From positions 1-34,075 of the forward strand of contig NZ_PDYG01000019.1 of NCBI RefSeq assembly GCF_002735305.1: a stretch of DNA of 34,075 bases. Reading direction: 5' to 3'. The notes under the pieces are model-generated. The model was not told the origin of the DNA. It saw nothing but the letters and a program-made list of their open reading frames with translations, and ran no database searches. Of this stretch, positions 27,211 through 34,075 are shown in pieces (positions within the stretch are counted from its first letter, which is position 1; the number at the start of each line of letters is the position of its first letter). The position numbers and the translations under genes were made by a program. This stretch comes from Agathobacter ruminis. GTDB lineage: Bacteria > Bacillota > Clostridia > Lachnospirales > Lachnospiraceae.

Positions 27211-27909
27211 GTGGGTGATATCGATATCAATGCGGTTTATAATGCGGTAATCAAGCGGCTTCACTGGGCAGATGCGATATTGATCAGTGCGGGTCCGGGA
27301 ATGGCTTCCGCCGAAGGCTATAAAATGATGGCGGACACCGATGATTACAAGAAATATTTTGGAGAATTCCGTGAAAAATATCAGGTGACAGGCATTTATC
27401 AGGCGCTGTTTGCGCCGATGACGACGGATGATAAGGCGCGGTTCAGAGAACAATTGCGCAAATATCTGGTGGATGATTATGAGGGGAGCGAGGTATATCG
27501 CAATTTAAAGAAACTCATGACCTTCAAGCCATACTTTGTGGTGACAAGTAACGAGGATCGCCATTTTCAAATGAACGGGTTCGAGGAAGAATCCATTTAT
27601 GAAATCGAAGGAAATTTTTTCGGACTGGAAAAAGAATCGACGGAGTGGCTCGCACAAAAACAGCGCTTTCGGGACTTTTTGCAGGCACATGAGGGGAAGA
27701 ATATCCTGCAGCTGGAATTTGGAATCAAGGCGTCGAACAAGACCGTGAAGGCGCCACTGATGCTGATTGTATCCAAAAATCCGAATATGCGCTATGTGAC
27801 TTTCAATACGGCGAAGGAAATCAGCATCCGGATTGATATTATGGATCGCAGTCTGGCTGTGCCGGGAAGAATTGCGGATGCGTTGAAAATACTGGATGTT
27901 TTGTATTAA
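27211..27909 (+). CDS. Sir2-like NAD-binding protein with altered catalytic site
   Basis: The N-terminus ILISAGPGMASAEGY (23-37) follows the sirtuin NAD-binding pattern, and TSNEDRHF (112-119) keeps the Asn and Asp of the family TQNID motif. The position of the catalytic His (E-L-H-G in sirtuins, Q in the class M group) is glutamate here: EIEGNF with E133. No CxxC pairs for the structural zinc are present. The FQMNGF and LQLEFG segments resemble class M sirtuins, some of which are ADP-ribosyltransferases. The start is GTG with AAAGGGGGG upstream. The length is 232 aa. It may bind NAD or ADP-ribose without normal deacetylase activity. The partner gene upstream is an HD phosphohydrolase. Confidence 0.75.
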   Translation: MGDIDINAVYNAVIKRLHWADAILISAGPGMASAEGYKMMADTDDYKKYFGEFREKYQVTGIYQALFAPMTTDDKARFREQLRKYLVDDYEGSEVYRNLKKLMTFKPYFVVTSNEDRHFQMNGFEEESIYEIEGNFFGLEKESTEWLAQKQRFRDFLQAHEGKNILQLEFGIKASNKTVKAPLMLIVSKNPNMRYVTFNTAKEISIRIDIMDRSLAVPGRIADALKILDVLY

Positions 27910-27929
27910 GTTTTATGATAAAATAATAA
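27901..27929 (+). promoter_or_regulatory. Possible promoter of the rubrerythrin gene
   Basis: TTGTAT (27901-27906) and TAATAA (27924-27929) are 17 bases apart and overlap the end of the Sir2-like gene. AT-rich sequence surrounds the -10; I could not fit a clear PerR box. Confidence 0.45.
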
Positions 27930-27959
27930 TGCAAATGTGTTTATTTAAGGAGGAAGGCT

Positions 27960-28502
27960 ATGGGTACAAACAAGTATGCAGGAACGAAAACGGAGAAGAA
28001 TTTGTTGGAAGCATTTGCCGGTGAATCACAGGCCCGAAATAAATATACTTATTTCGCTTCTGTGGCAAAGAAGGCAGGATTTGAGCAGATTGCCGCACTG
28101 TTTCTGAAAACGGCGGACAATGAAAAAGAGCATGCAAAATTGTGGTTTAAAGAGCTTGGCATGCTGGGCGATACTTCAGAGAATCTGAAAGAGGCTGCAG
28201 AGGGCGAGAATTACGAATGGACAGATATGTATGATCGTATGGCAAAGGAAGCGGAAGAAGAAGGCTTCCCTGAACTCGCTGCAAAATTCCGTGGAGTGGC
28301 AGCCATTGAAAAAGAACATGAAGAGCGTTATCGCAAGCTCTTACAGAATGTGGAAATGCAGGAAGTTTTCAAGAAGAGCGAAGTGAAGGTATGGGAGTGT
28401 CGCAACTGCGGACATATTGTAGTTGGAACAGAAGCCCCTGAGGTTTGCCCGGTATGCAATCATCCGCAGGCATTCTTCGAGGTTCGTGAAGAAAATTACT
28501 AA
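27960..28502 (+). CDS. rbr: Rubrerythrin
   Basis: This is a non-haem iron peroxidase that reduces hydrogen peroxide in anaerobes. The N-terminal four-helix domain has the diiron ligands within [27 protein letters not shown] and [11 protein letters not shown]. The C-terminal rubredoxin-like domain has two CxxC pairs, CRNC and CPVC. The length of 180 aa is standard. AAGGAGG precedes the ATG. It is followed after 32 bases by superoxide reductase, so the pair would remove superoxide and then peroxide. Confidence 0.95.
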   Translation: MGTNKYAGTKTEKNLLEAFAGESQARNKYTYFASVAKKAGFEQIAALFLKTADNEKEHAKLWFKELGMLGDTSENLKEAAEGENYEWTDMYDRMAKEAEEEGFPELAAKFRGVAAIEKEHEERYRKLLQNVEMQEVFKKSEVKVWECRNCGHIVVGTEAPEVCPVCNHPQAFFEVREENY

Positions 28503-28534
28503 TAGCGGCTTATACATTTAATGGAGGGATTTTT

Positions 28535-28912
28535 ATGAGAATTTATCGTTGTAACAAATGCAAAAACACAGTAGCTTTTTTGACTGAGAAATCCGGTTGC
28601 ACACCGATGTGCTGCGGAGAAGAAATGGTCGAAATGAAAGCAAACACAACGGATGCCGCAACGGAGAAACATGTTCCGGTTGTCAGCATTGACGGAAACA
28701 ATGTCACCGTCTGTGTGGGGGATGTGGAGCATCCGATGCTTGAAGAACACTACATTCAGTTTGTGATTCTTGAGACAAACAATGGATTCTTTAAGGCGGA
28801 TTTGAAGCCGGGCGATAAGCCGGTTGCCAAATTTGTATTGCCGGATGGGGTTGTTGCAATTGCTGCCTATGAATTGTGCAATTTGCACGGATTATGGAAG
28901 AAGGAATTATAA
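28535..28912 (+). CDS. dfx: Desulfoferrodoxin (superoxide reductase)
   Basis: This protein reduces superoxide to hydrogen peroxide without making oxygen. The N-terminal desulforedoxin domain has CNKC and the adjacent cysteines in MCCGE, which hold the first iron. The second iron site is formed by the histidines in EKHVPV, VEHPM and EEHYI and by the Cys and His of CNLHGLW. The length of 125 aa is typical of the two-iron class. GGAGGG lies before the ATG. It shares a transcript with rubrerythrin and is followed by a terminator. Confidence 0.95.
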   Translation: MRIYRCNKCKNTVAFLTEKSGCTPMCCGEEMVEMKANTTDAATEKHVPVVSIDGNNVTVCVGDVEHPMLEEHYIQFVILETNNGFFKADLKPGDKPVAKFVLPDGVVAIAAYELCNLHGLWKKEL

Positions 28913-28932
28913 AACCATAAGGATTGCAGAAC

Positions 28933-28964
28933 AAAGAGGACTTCGTTTGGCGAGTCCTCTTTTT
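28933..28964 (+). terminator. Intrinsic terminator after desulfoferrodoxin
   Basis: AAAGAGGACT (28933-28942) and AGTCCTCTTT (28953-28962) pair over ten bases with a ten-base loop; the T run ends at 28964. Confidence 0.92.
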
Positions 28965-28965
28965 G

Positions 28966-28994
28966 TTGACAAATAGCGCAAAGATTTATAAAAT
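28966..28994 (+). promoter_or_regulatory. Promoter of the metal-uptake operon
   Basis: A perfect -35, TTGACA (28966-28971), is 17 bases from TAAAAT (28989-28994). It begins two bases after the T run of the previous terminator. I saw no convincing Zur-type palindrome; CTTCGATTGAAG at 28997-29008 is a short imperfect inverted repeat beside the -10. Confidence 0.8.
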
Positions 28995-29023
28995 ATCTTC
29001 GATTGAAGTTAGGAGTGTGAAAC

Positions 29024-29335
29024 ATGAACGAGGCAAAGAAAAGAAATCGAATCATTGCTCTTGGCGCAGCGGTAGCTGTTCTTTTTGTGATGCTTTTTTC
29101 TTTGTACTTTCTTGCAGATCACGCAGATCATATTGCGCATTGTCATGAGAGTGAATGTCCGATTTGCCGTATGGCAGATCAATGCGCAACTGTCGTCAAA
29201 CAAATCGGATGTGCATTGGCGGTTGTGGCAGCAATTGTTGCCATCGTAAAATGGATTTCGATTTTCGCTTATTTTGTCGAATGGAAAATCGGCAAATCGA
29301 CTCTGATTACCCAAAAAGTGAGAATGAACGATTGA
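29024..29335 (+). CDS. Small membrane protein with Cys/His-rich loop, first gene of the zinc-type operon
   Basis: I do not recognise a named family. The 103-aa protein has a basic N-terminus, a hydrophobic helix at about 10-31, a loop rich in metal ligands (H33, H36, H39, C40, H41, C45, C48, C54), a second hydrophobic stretch at about 61-86, and a basic tail. The positive-inside rule places the loop outside the cell, where it could bind zinc or another soft metal. The gene starts just after a strong promoter and lies 62 bases before the metal-binding lipoprotein gene. A role in metal capture or sensing for the ABC importer is inferred from motif and context. Confidence 0.78.
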   Translation: MNEAKKRNRIIALGAAVAVLFVMLFSLYFLADHADHIAHCHESECPICRMADQCATVVKQIGCALAVVAAIVAIVKWISIFAYFVEWKIGKSTLITQKVRMND

Positions 29336-29397
29336 ATTCAAAAAGCTACAGACCCTACTTGTAAACCAAACAATTTGTAGTATTTTGGAGGAAAATC

Positions 29398-30384
29398 ATG
29401 AAAAAATTAATATCGTTACTCGTTGCAGCACTTGTATTGACACTCGCTGTCGGATGTGGAAAGGCGGATGCAAAGAAATCAGATTCTTCATCAAAGGAAC
29501 TCTCTGTTGTCACGACCATTTTCCCGGAATATGACTGGGTAAAGCAGATTGTGGGAGATACATCTGAAGCTGACATCACCATGCTTTTGGACAATGGTGT
29601 GGATTTGCACAGTTACCAGCCGAATGCGGATGACATTATCAAGATTTCAGACTGCGATGTGTTTATCTATGTCGGAGGCGAGTCTGATGAATGGGTGGAT
29701 GATGTTTTGAAAGAGGCCACCAACAAAGACATGGTTGTCATCAACCTGTTAGAGACACTTGGCAATCGTATTAAAGAGGAAGAAGTCGTGGAGGGCATGC
29801 AGGGAGAAGAAGAGGAAGAGGATGCCGATGAGGAAGAGGAAGGCCCGGAATATGATGAGCATGTCTGGCTTTCACTCAAGAATTCATCCGTTCTGGTTCA
29901 GGCAATCGCTGACGGAATCGCAAAAGCAGATCCGGACAACAAAGACGCCTATGAGAAAAATGCAGCTGCTTATATCAAACAATTGCAGGATCTGGATGCA
30001 AAATATGAGGATGCGGTTGCAAATGCGGGAACAAAAACTTTGTTATTCGGAGACCGTTTCCCATTCCGATATCTGGTAGACGATTACAAGCTTGATTATT
30101 ATGCTGCTTTTGTCGGATGCTCGGCAGAGACGGAAGCCAGCTTTGAAACCATCACTTTCCTGGCGGGAAAGGTAGATGAGCTCGGATTAAAGAATATTAT
30201 GCAAATTGAAAGTGCGGATGGCAGGATTGCACAGACCATCATCGATAATACAAAGAATAAGAACCAGACGGTGTTGACTATGGATTCCATGCAGTCGGTA
30301 ACCGCACAGCATGTTGCGGATGGTGCAAACTATCTTGCAATCATGGAAAAAAATCTTGAAATTTTAAAACAGGCTTTGCAGTAA
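29398..30384 (+). CDS. znuA: Zinc/manganese-type ABC transporter binding lipoprotein
   Basis: This is the receptor of a metal importer. The signal peptide ends LAVGC, giving a lipoprotein with Cys20. The family fold is seen in VVTTIFPEYDWVKQIVGD, then ligand H71 in DLHSYQP and H155 in DEHVWLS. The third usual histidine site reads GDRFPFRYL (D219-R220). The flexible loop before H155, often His-rich in ZnuA, is instead acidic: residues about 136-149 are nearly all Glu and Asp. The length of 328 aa is normal. GGAGG is upstream. znuC and znuB follow. Zinc is favoured by the Cys/His-rich neighbour, but manganese is possible. Confidence 0.9.
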   Translation: MKKLISLLVAALVLTLAVGCGKADAKKSDSSSKELSVVTTIFPEYDWVKQIVGDTSEADITMLLDNGVDLHSYQPNADDIIKISDCDVFIYVGGESDEWVDDVLKEATNKDMVVINLLETLGNRIKEEEVVEGMQGEEEEEDADEEEEGPEYDEHVWLSLKNSSVLVQAIADGIAKADPDNKDAYEKNAAAYIKQLQDLDAKYEDAVANAGTKTLLFGDRFPFRYLVDDYKLDYYAAFVGCSAETEASFETITFLAGKVDELGLKNIMQIESADGRIAQTIIDNTKNKNQTVLTMDSMQSVTAQHVADGANYLAIMEKNLEILKQALQ

Positions 30385-30416
30385 AGCAGAAAGCACAATG
30401 CCTGTGGAGGTGTGAT

Positions 30417-31142
30417 ATGTCATATATGATCGCCCGCAATCTGTCCGTCGGATACGAAGGCCAGGAAGTGCTGGCAAATATTAATTTTGAAGTGAACAAG
30501 GGAGAATATCTGTGTATTGTCGGAGAGAACGGATCCGGAAAATCCACTCTGATGCGCACCATTTTGGGACTGCAGCCTGCAATATCAGGAGAAGTCATGT
30601 TCATGGACGGGTTAAAGAAAAATGAAGTAGGTTATCTGCCCCAGCAGACAATGATTCAACGCGACTTTCCAGCATCGGTGGAAGAAATTGTGCGTTCCGG
30701 TTTTCAGGGACAAATGGGATGGCGTCCTTTTTATTCGAAAGAACAGAAACAAAAAGCACTTGAAAATATGGAACGAATGCATATCGTAAATCTGGCAAAG
30801 CGCTGTTACAGGGAATTGTCCGGAGGACAGCAGCAAAGAGTACTGCTCGCACGCGCCCTGTGTGCGTCACAAAAAGTTCTGCTGCTGGATGAGCCGGTGT
30901 CAGGGCTTGACCCGAATGTGACGGCAGATATGTATGACCTGATTGCATCTCTCAACAGGGACGGGATTACCATTATCATGATTTCCCATGATATCGGTGC
31001 GACCATTCGCTATGCAACACATATTTTGCATGTGGACAATCGTCATACATTTTTCGGGACAAAGGAAGAATATCTGAAAAGCCCGGAAGGTTTTATTGCT
31101 GCGCATGAGCAGGAATTGGAATGTGAAGGAGGCAGAAAATGA
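30417..31142 (+). CDS. znuC: Zinc-type ABC transporter ATP-binding protein
   Basis: This is the cytoplasmic ATPase of the metal importer. Walker A is GENGSGKST, the Q-loop follows near LPQQT, the signature is LSGGQQQR, Walker B is LLLDEPVSGLDP, and the switch histidine is in ISHDIG. The length of 241 aa is typical. GGAGGTG lies before the ATG. It overlaps znuB by four bases (ATGA), a sign of coupled translation. Confidence 0.95.
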   Translation: MSYMIARNLSVGYEGQEVLANINFEVNKGEYLCIVGENGSGKSTLMRTILGLQPAISGEVMFMDGLKKNEVGYLPQQTMIQRDFPASVEEIVRSGFQGQMGWRPFYSKEQKQKALENMERMHIVNLAKRCYRELSGGQQQRVLLARALCASQKVLLLDEPVSGLDPNVTADMYDLIASLNRDGITIIMISHDIGATIRYATHILHVDNRHTFFGTKEEYLKSPEGFIAAHEQELECEGGRK

Positions 31143-31984
31143 ACTGGATGGAAAAGCTTTCTTTTTATTTTCAATTTCCGCTTGTGCGGTATGCTCTGAT
31201 TGTCGGCGTGCTGATTGCCCTGTGCTCGTCACTTCTGGGCGTGACGCTGGTATTAAAACGTTTTTCCTTTATCGGAGACGGCCTGTCGCATGTGGCATTT
31301 GGCGCAATGGCGATTGCTGCCATATTAAATATTGCAAATCAGACATTGTTGATTTTACCTGTCACTATTATTTGTGCGATTTTGCTGCTTCGGACCGGAC
31401 AAAATGCTAAGATAAAAGGAGATGCCGCCATAGCGATGCTCTCTGTCGGAGCATTGGCATTTGGCTATCTGGTCTTAAATGTATTTCCGACATCCGCAAA
31501 TGTATCCGGTGATGTATGCAGTACCCTGTTCGGATCGATGTCCATCCTGACCATCCGCAAAGAGGAAGTCTGGATTTGCATCATATTATCGATCCTGGTG
31601 ATTGCATTCTTTGTTCTGTTTTATCATCGGATTTTTGATGTGACATTTGATGAGTCATTTGCACGATCTGCCGGCACAAAGGTGGACTGGTACAATCTGT
31701 TGATTGCCGTTATCATTGCAGTCATCATTGTATTGGCAATGAATCTGGTGGGCTCGCTTTTGATTTCCGCATTGATTATCTTTCCGGCACTGTCGGCAAT
31801 GCGCATCTTCAAAAGCTTTCGAGCAGTCACAATCTGCTCCGCGGTGATATCCGTAATTTGTGCCCTGCTTGGTATGCTGGTTTCGATTCTGACGGGAACA
31901 CCGGTAGGATCCACCATCGTGGCTGTGGATGTTTTGGCATTTTTGATTTGTTATATCATAGGAATCGTAGGAGGTAGAGGATGA
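31139..31984 (+). CDS. znuB: Zinc-type ABC transporter permease
   Basis: This is the membrane subunit of the metal importer, ABC-3 family. It is hydrophobic throughout with about eight or nine helices, and GDGLSHVAFGAMAIA near residue 45 is the family's most conserved segment. The length of 281 aa is normal. The start overlaps znuC by four bases and its end overlaps the following lipoprotein gene by four bases, so the three genes are tightly coupled. Confidence 0.94.
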   Translation: MNWMEKLSFYFQFPLVRYALIVGVLIALCSSLLGVTLVLKRFSFIGDGLSHVAFGAMAIAAILNIANQTLLILPVTIICAILLLRTGQNAKIKGDAAIAMLSVGALAFGYLVLNVFPTSANVSGDVCSTLFGSMSILTIRKEEVWICIILSILVIAFFVLFYHRIFDVTFDESFARSAGTKVDWYNLLIAVIIAVIIVLAMNLVGSLLISALIIFPALSAMRIFKSFRAVTICSAVISVICALLGMLVSILTGTPVGSTIVAVDVLAFLICYIIGIVGGRG

Positions 31985-32583
31985 TAAAATATGGGAAAAA
32001 GCAAACCGCTGTATTGGGCATGATGATGGCGGGGAGTATTCTGATGAACGGATGCGGGTTAATTCAAAATAGTGTACACTCTGATAAGAATACGCCAAAA
32101 GGGGTTCAGGATGTGCTTGACGAGCAGACTGCGACACAATCCACGGAACCTGCTGCTACAGAACAGGATACCACCAATTATGGATACGGTGATGTAACCA
32201 ATGTGGACAAGCCGACCGGGGATTTTGAAATCACAACAAAGGATGGCGTGCTTGATATTACCGATATGAGCAGCGAGATGGTCTATGCAATCGTCTATAA
32301 TATGGTGACAGATCCGGACCAATTCGTTGATCTCCCTGTCAAAATTGACGGTGGAATGTCCGTTTACGAAGATCCGCATACCAAGAAGACATATTATGCA
32401 TGTCTCGTCTATGATGCGGCCGGCTGCTGTGCGGAAGGAATTGAATTTGTTCTTGCGGATGGAGACTATCCGAAAGAAGGAACCCAAATCACCGTCACCG
32501 GAACCTTCACTACCTATAATGAAGGCGACAAGCAATACATCCAGCTCAAGGATGCTACGGTCACAACCAACGCTGAACAGTAG
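31981..32583 (+). CDS. Lipoprotein of the zinc-type operon, CCA-motif domain
   Basis: This is a 200-aa predicted lipoprotein: a basic start, a hydrophobic core and a probable lipidated Cys25 (LMNGC, an imperfect lipobox). A Thr/Glu/Asp-rich linker (about 40-80) follows, then a compact domain with YYACLVYDAAGCCAEGIEF and GTQITVTGTF. The CCA motif and the final beta pattern recall the C-terminal domain of the YcgQ/DUF1980-type proteins often found with metal genes, but I cannot confirm this by eye. It overlaps znuB by four bases, so it is very likely part of the import operon. It may bind or hand over metal at the cell surface. Confidence 0.75.
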   Translation: MIKYGKKQTAVLGMMMAGSILMNGCGLIQNSVHSDKNTPKGVQDVLDEQTATQSTEPAATEQDTTNYGYGDVTNVDKPTGDFEITTKDGVLDITDMSSEMVYAIVYNMVTDPDQFVDLPVKIDGGMSVYEDPHTKKTYYACLVYDAAGCCAEGIEFVLADGDYPKEGTQITVTGTFTTYNEGDKQYIQLKDATVTTNAEQ

Positions 32584-32653
32584 CTGCCTGCAAAAATTAG
32601 GCAAAATCGGCAGAAAAAGTAGAGAAGTGTCTTTATTTTGGCCGGATAAGTGC

Positions 32654-32659
32654 TATAAT
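32654..32659 (+). promoter_or_regulatory. Promoter -10 of metY, extended type
   Basis: TATAAT is preceded directly by TGC, making an extended -10 box; the -35 region (CTTTAT, 17 bases upstream) is poor. About 55 bases of leader follow, with no S-box or T-box features that I can see. I found no firm terminator between the lipoprotein gene and this promoter. Confidence 0.65.
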
Positions 32660-32716
32660 CGTACTGATGCACTTAAGGTGAATGAGAAAAGAATATGACT
32701 CGGAGGAACTATTTTC

Positions 32717-33991
32717 ATGAGACAGGAAACGAAATGTATCGAAGGCGGATATACTCCTAAGAATGGAGAACCGCGTATGATTCCGATTTATCAAAGCACA
32801 ACTTTCAAATATGATACCAGCGAGGACATGGGCAAGCTGTTCGATTTGGAGGCAAGCGGATATTTCTATACCAGATTGCAGAATCCAACCAATGATCTGG
32901 TGGCTGCAAAGATTTGTGAACTCGAAGGCGGAAGTGCAGGAATGCTGACTTCATCCGGACAGGCAGCAAACTTTTTTGCCGTCTTTAATATAGCAGGTGC
33001 AGGAGATCATGTGGTTGCATCGACTGCAATTTATGGAGGAACCTATAATCTGTTTAATGTGACAATGCGCAGAATGGGCATTGATTTTACATTTGTAGAG
33101 CCGGATTGCACAGATGAGGAGCTCGAGGCTGCATTTAAGCCGAATACAAAGGCCGTATTTGGTGAGACCATTGCGAATCCGGCGTTGACGGTATTTGATA
33201 TTGAGAGATTTGCAAATGCTGCACATCAGCATGGTGTTCCATTGATTGTAGATAATACATTTGCAACGCCAATCAACTGCAGACCGTTTGAATTCGGTGC
33301 AGATATTGTGACACATTCGACCACAAAATATATGGATGGCCATGATGCAACCGTCGGAGGTGCGCTGATTGATTCCGGCAAATTTGATTGGATGGCACAT
33401 GCTGACAAATTCCCGGGGCTTTGTACACCGGATGAATCTTATCATGGAATTACTTATGTTGAAAAATTCGGCAATGAAGCTGCATATATCACAAAGGCAA
33501 CTGCACAGCTGATGCGTGACCTTGGATCAATCCCGTCTCCAATGAACTGCTATATGCTCAATCTTGGACTGGAATCTCTTGCGGTTCGCATGCAGAGACA
33601 CTGTGAGAATGCGCAGAAGGTAGCAGAATTCCTTCAGGCAAATCCGAATGTCGAATATGTAACCTATCCGGGATTGCCGGGAGATGTTTCGTATGAATTG
33701 GCACAGAAATATCTGCCAAACGGCAGCTGTGGAGTCATTTCCTTTGGCGTAAAGGGCGGCCGTGCAGCAGCAGAACAGTTTATGAAGCATTTGAAACTTG
33801 CAATTATCGCAACACATGTGGCAGATGCACATACCTGCGTATTGCATCCTGCATCAGCAACGCATCGTCAGCTTTCCGATGAGGAACTGATTGCCTGCGG
33901 TGTAAAGCCGGATATGGTTCGACTTTCCGTCGGCATTGAAAATGTGGATGATATCATTGAGGATCTGTCTCAGGCACTTTCCTCTATTTAA
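32717..33991 (+). CDS. metY: O-acetylhomoserine sulfhydrylase
   Basis: This is a pyridoxal-phosphate enzyme that makes homocysteine from O-acetylhomoserine and sulfide. The PLP lysine is K204 in THSTTKYMDGH. Other family motifs are SSGQAAN, STAIYGGTYNLF, VFGETIANPA and the C-terminal HPASATHRQL. The length of 424 aa fits MetY rather than the shorter cystathionine enzymes (about 380 aa), though the superfamily is closely related. GGAGGA lies nine bases before the ATG. It stands as a single gene with its own promoter. The IS-like end begins 25 bases after the stop. Confidence 0.94.
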   Translation: MRQETKCIEGGYTPKNGEPRMIPIYQSTTFKYDTSEDMGKLFDLEASGYFYTRLQNPTNDLVAAKICELEGGSAGMLTSSGQAANFFAVFNIAGAGDHVVASTAIYGGTYNLFNVTMRRMGIDFTFVEPDCTDEELEAAFKPNTKAVFGETIANPALTVFDIERFANAAHQHGVPLIVDNTFATPINCRPFEFGADIVTHSTTKYMDGHDATVGGALIDSGKFDWMAHADKFPGLCTPDESYHGITYVEKFGNEAAYITKATAQLMRDLGSIPSPMNCYMLNLGLESLAVRMQRHCENAQKVAEFLQANPNVEYVTYPGLPGDVSYELAQKYLPNGSCGVISFGVKGGRAAAEQFMKHLKLAIIATHVADAHTCVLHPASATHRQLSDEELIACGVKPDMVRLSVGIENVDDIIEDLSQALSSI

Positions 33992-34016
33992 TACAACATG
34001 TCAAAAAGGAGCATGA

Positions 34017-34075
34017 TGTACCGACCCCCAAAAGTTAGACCAAAAAATCTAACGATTGGAGGTCGGTATTTTTAT
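34017..34075 (+). mobile_element. Left end of an IS3-family (IS150-like) insertion sequence, cut by window
   Basis: The sequence from 34017 begins TGTACCGACCCCCAAAAG, which looks like the terminal inverted repeat of IS150-group elements (TGTACTG-type ends). Bases 34019-34068 fold into a long imperfect hairpin: TACCGACC/GGTCGGTA outside and GTTAGA/TCTAAC inside. GGAGG at 34058-34062 is the likely ribosome binding site, and the final AT could be the first two bases of a transposase ATG just beyond the window. The other end and the gene are not visible. Confidence 0.65.

Noticed and set aside
28966-29023. Zur operator in front of the zinc-type operon
   Set aside because: No palindrome of the TCGTAAT-ATTACGA kind is present; only a short imperfect inverted repeat near the -10 was seen.
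32584-32716. S-box riboswitch or terminator before metY
   Set aside because: The 133 bases lack conserved S-box segments, and the only small stems (CTGCC/GGCAG) are weak and not followed by a T run.
34011-34016. Short ORF start (AAGGAGCATGATG) after metY
   Set aside because: It has a good ribosome-binding-like AAGGAG, but the frame would run into the IS end and window edge with no recognisable protein, so it cannot be supported.
1-34075. CRISPR arrays, tRNA or rRNA genes
   Set aside because: No regularly spaced repeats and no cloverleaf or ribosomal sequence were seen on either strand by eye.

Overview
The window looks like the chromosome of a low-to-mid GC Gram-positive anaerobe, most likely a gut Lachnospiraceae-type Clostridium. 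The signs are strong AGGAGG-type ribosome binding sites, lipoprotein signal peptides, type III glutamine synthetase, a PII domain fused to an ammonium transporter, rubrerythrin plus superoxide reductase, and a starch-uptake cluster without its own ATPase. I cannot name the genus. All convincing genes lie on the + strand, and the minus-strand ORFs are shadows.

Layout. (1) 1-57: a structured repeat that abuts the ribD ribosome binding site; an identical 57-base copy lies at 15421-15477. (2) 72-3641: riboflavin operon ribD-ribE-ribBA-ribH. (3) 3727-15336: nitrogen operon. A promoter and a leader with a large terminator hairpin precede an Amt-PII fusion, asnB, type III glutamine synthetase, and both glutamate synthase subunits (gltB, gltD). 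(4) 15349-15477: hairpin plus second repeat copy. (5) 15500-26406: alpha-glucan cluster with a LacI-type repressor, a lipoprotein alpha-amylase, MalE/MalF/MalG-like transporter parts, a neopullulanase-type GH13 and a GH31 alpha-glucosidase, with a family of GTTAAC-type operators around its promoters. (6) 26557-27909: an HD-domain protein and a Sir2-like protein lacking the usual catalytic residue. (7) 27960-28912: rubrerythrin and desulfoferrodoxin. (8) 29024-32583: metal (zinc-type) uptake operon made of a small Cys/His membrane protein, ZnuA, ZnuC, ZnuB and a lipoprotein. (9) 32717-33991: metY. (10) 34017-34075: the left end of an IS3/IS150-like element, cut by the window edge.

How it works together. 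Ammonium entering through Amt is fixed by GlnN to glutamine, which feeds GltBD (glutamate) and AsnB (asparagine); the fused PII domain can gate the channel according to 2-oxoglutarate and nucleotide levels. In the glucan cluster the surface amylase cuts starch outside, MalEFG imports the maltodextrins, and the GH13 and GH31 enzymes degrade them inside the cell.

The observations most worth following are the amt leader attenuator with an ANTAR-like hexaloop hairpin, the long direct repeat flanking a 15 kb metabolic block, the Sir2-like/HD pair, the extended MalG, the Cys/His membrane protein in the zinc operon, and the hairpin at the IS end that would bury the transposase ribosome binding site.
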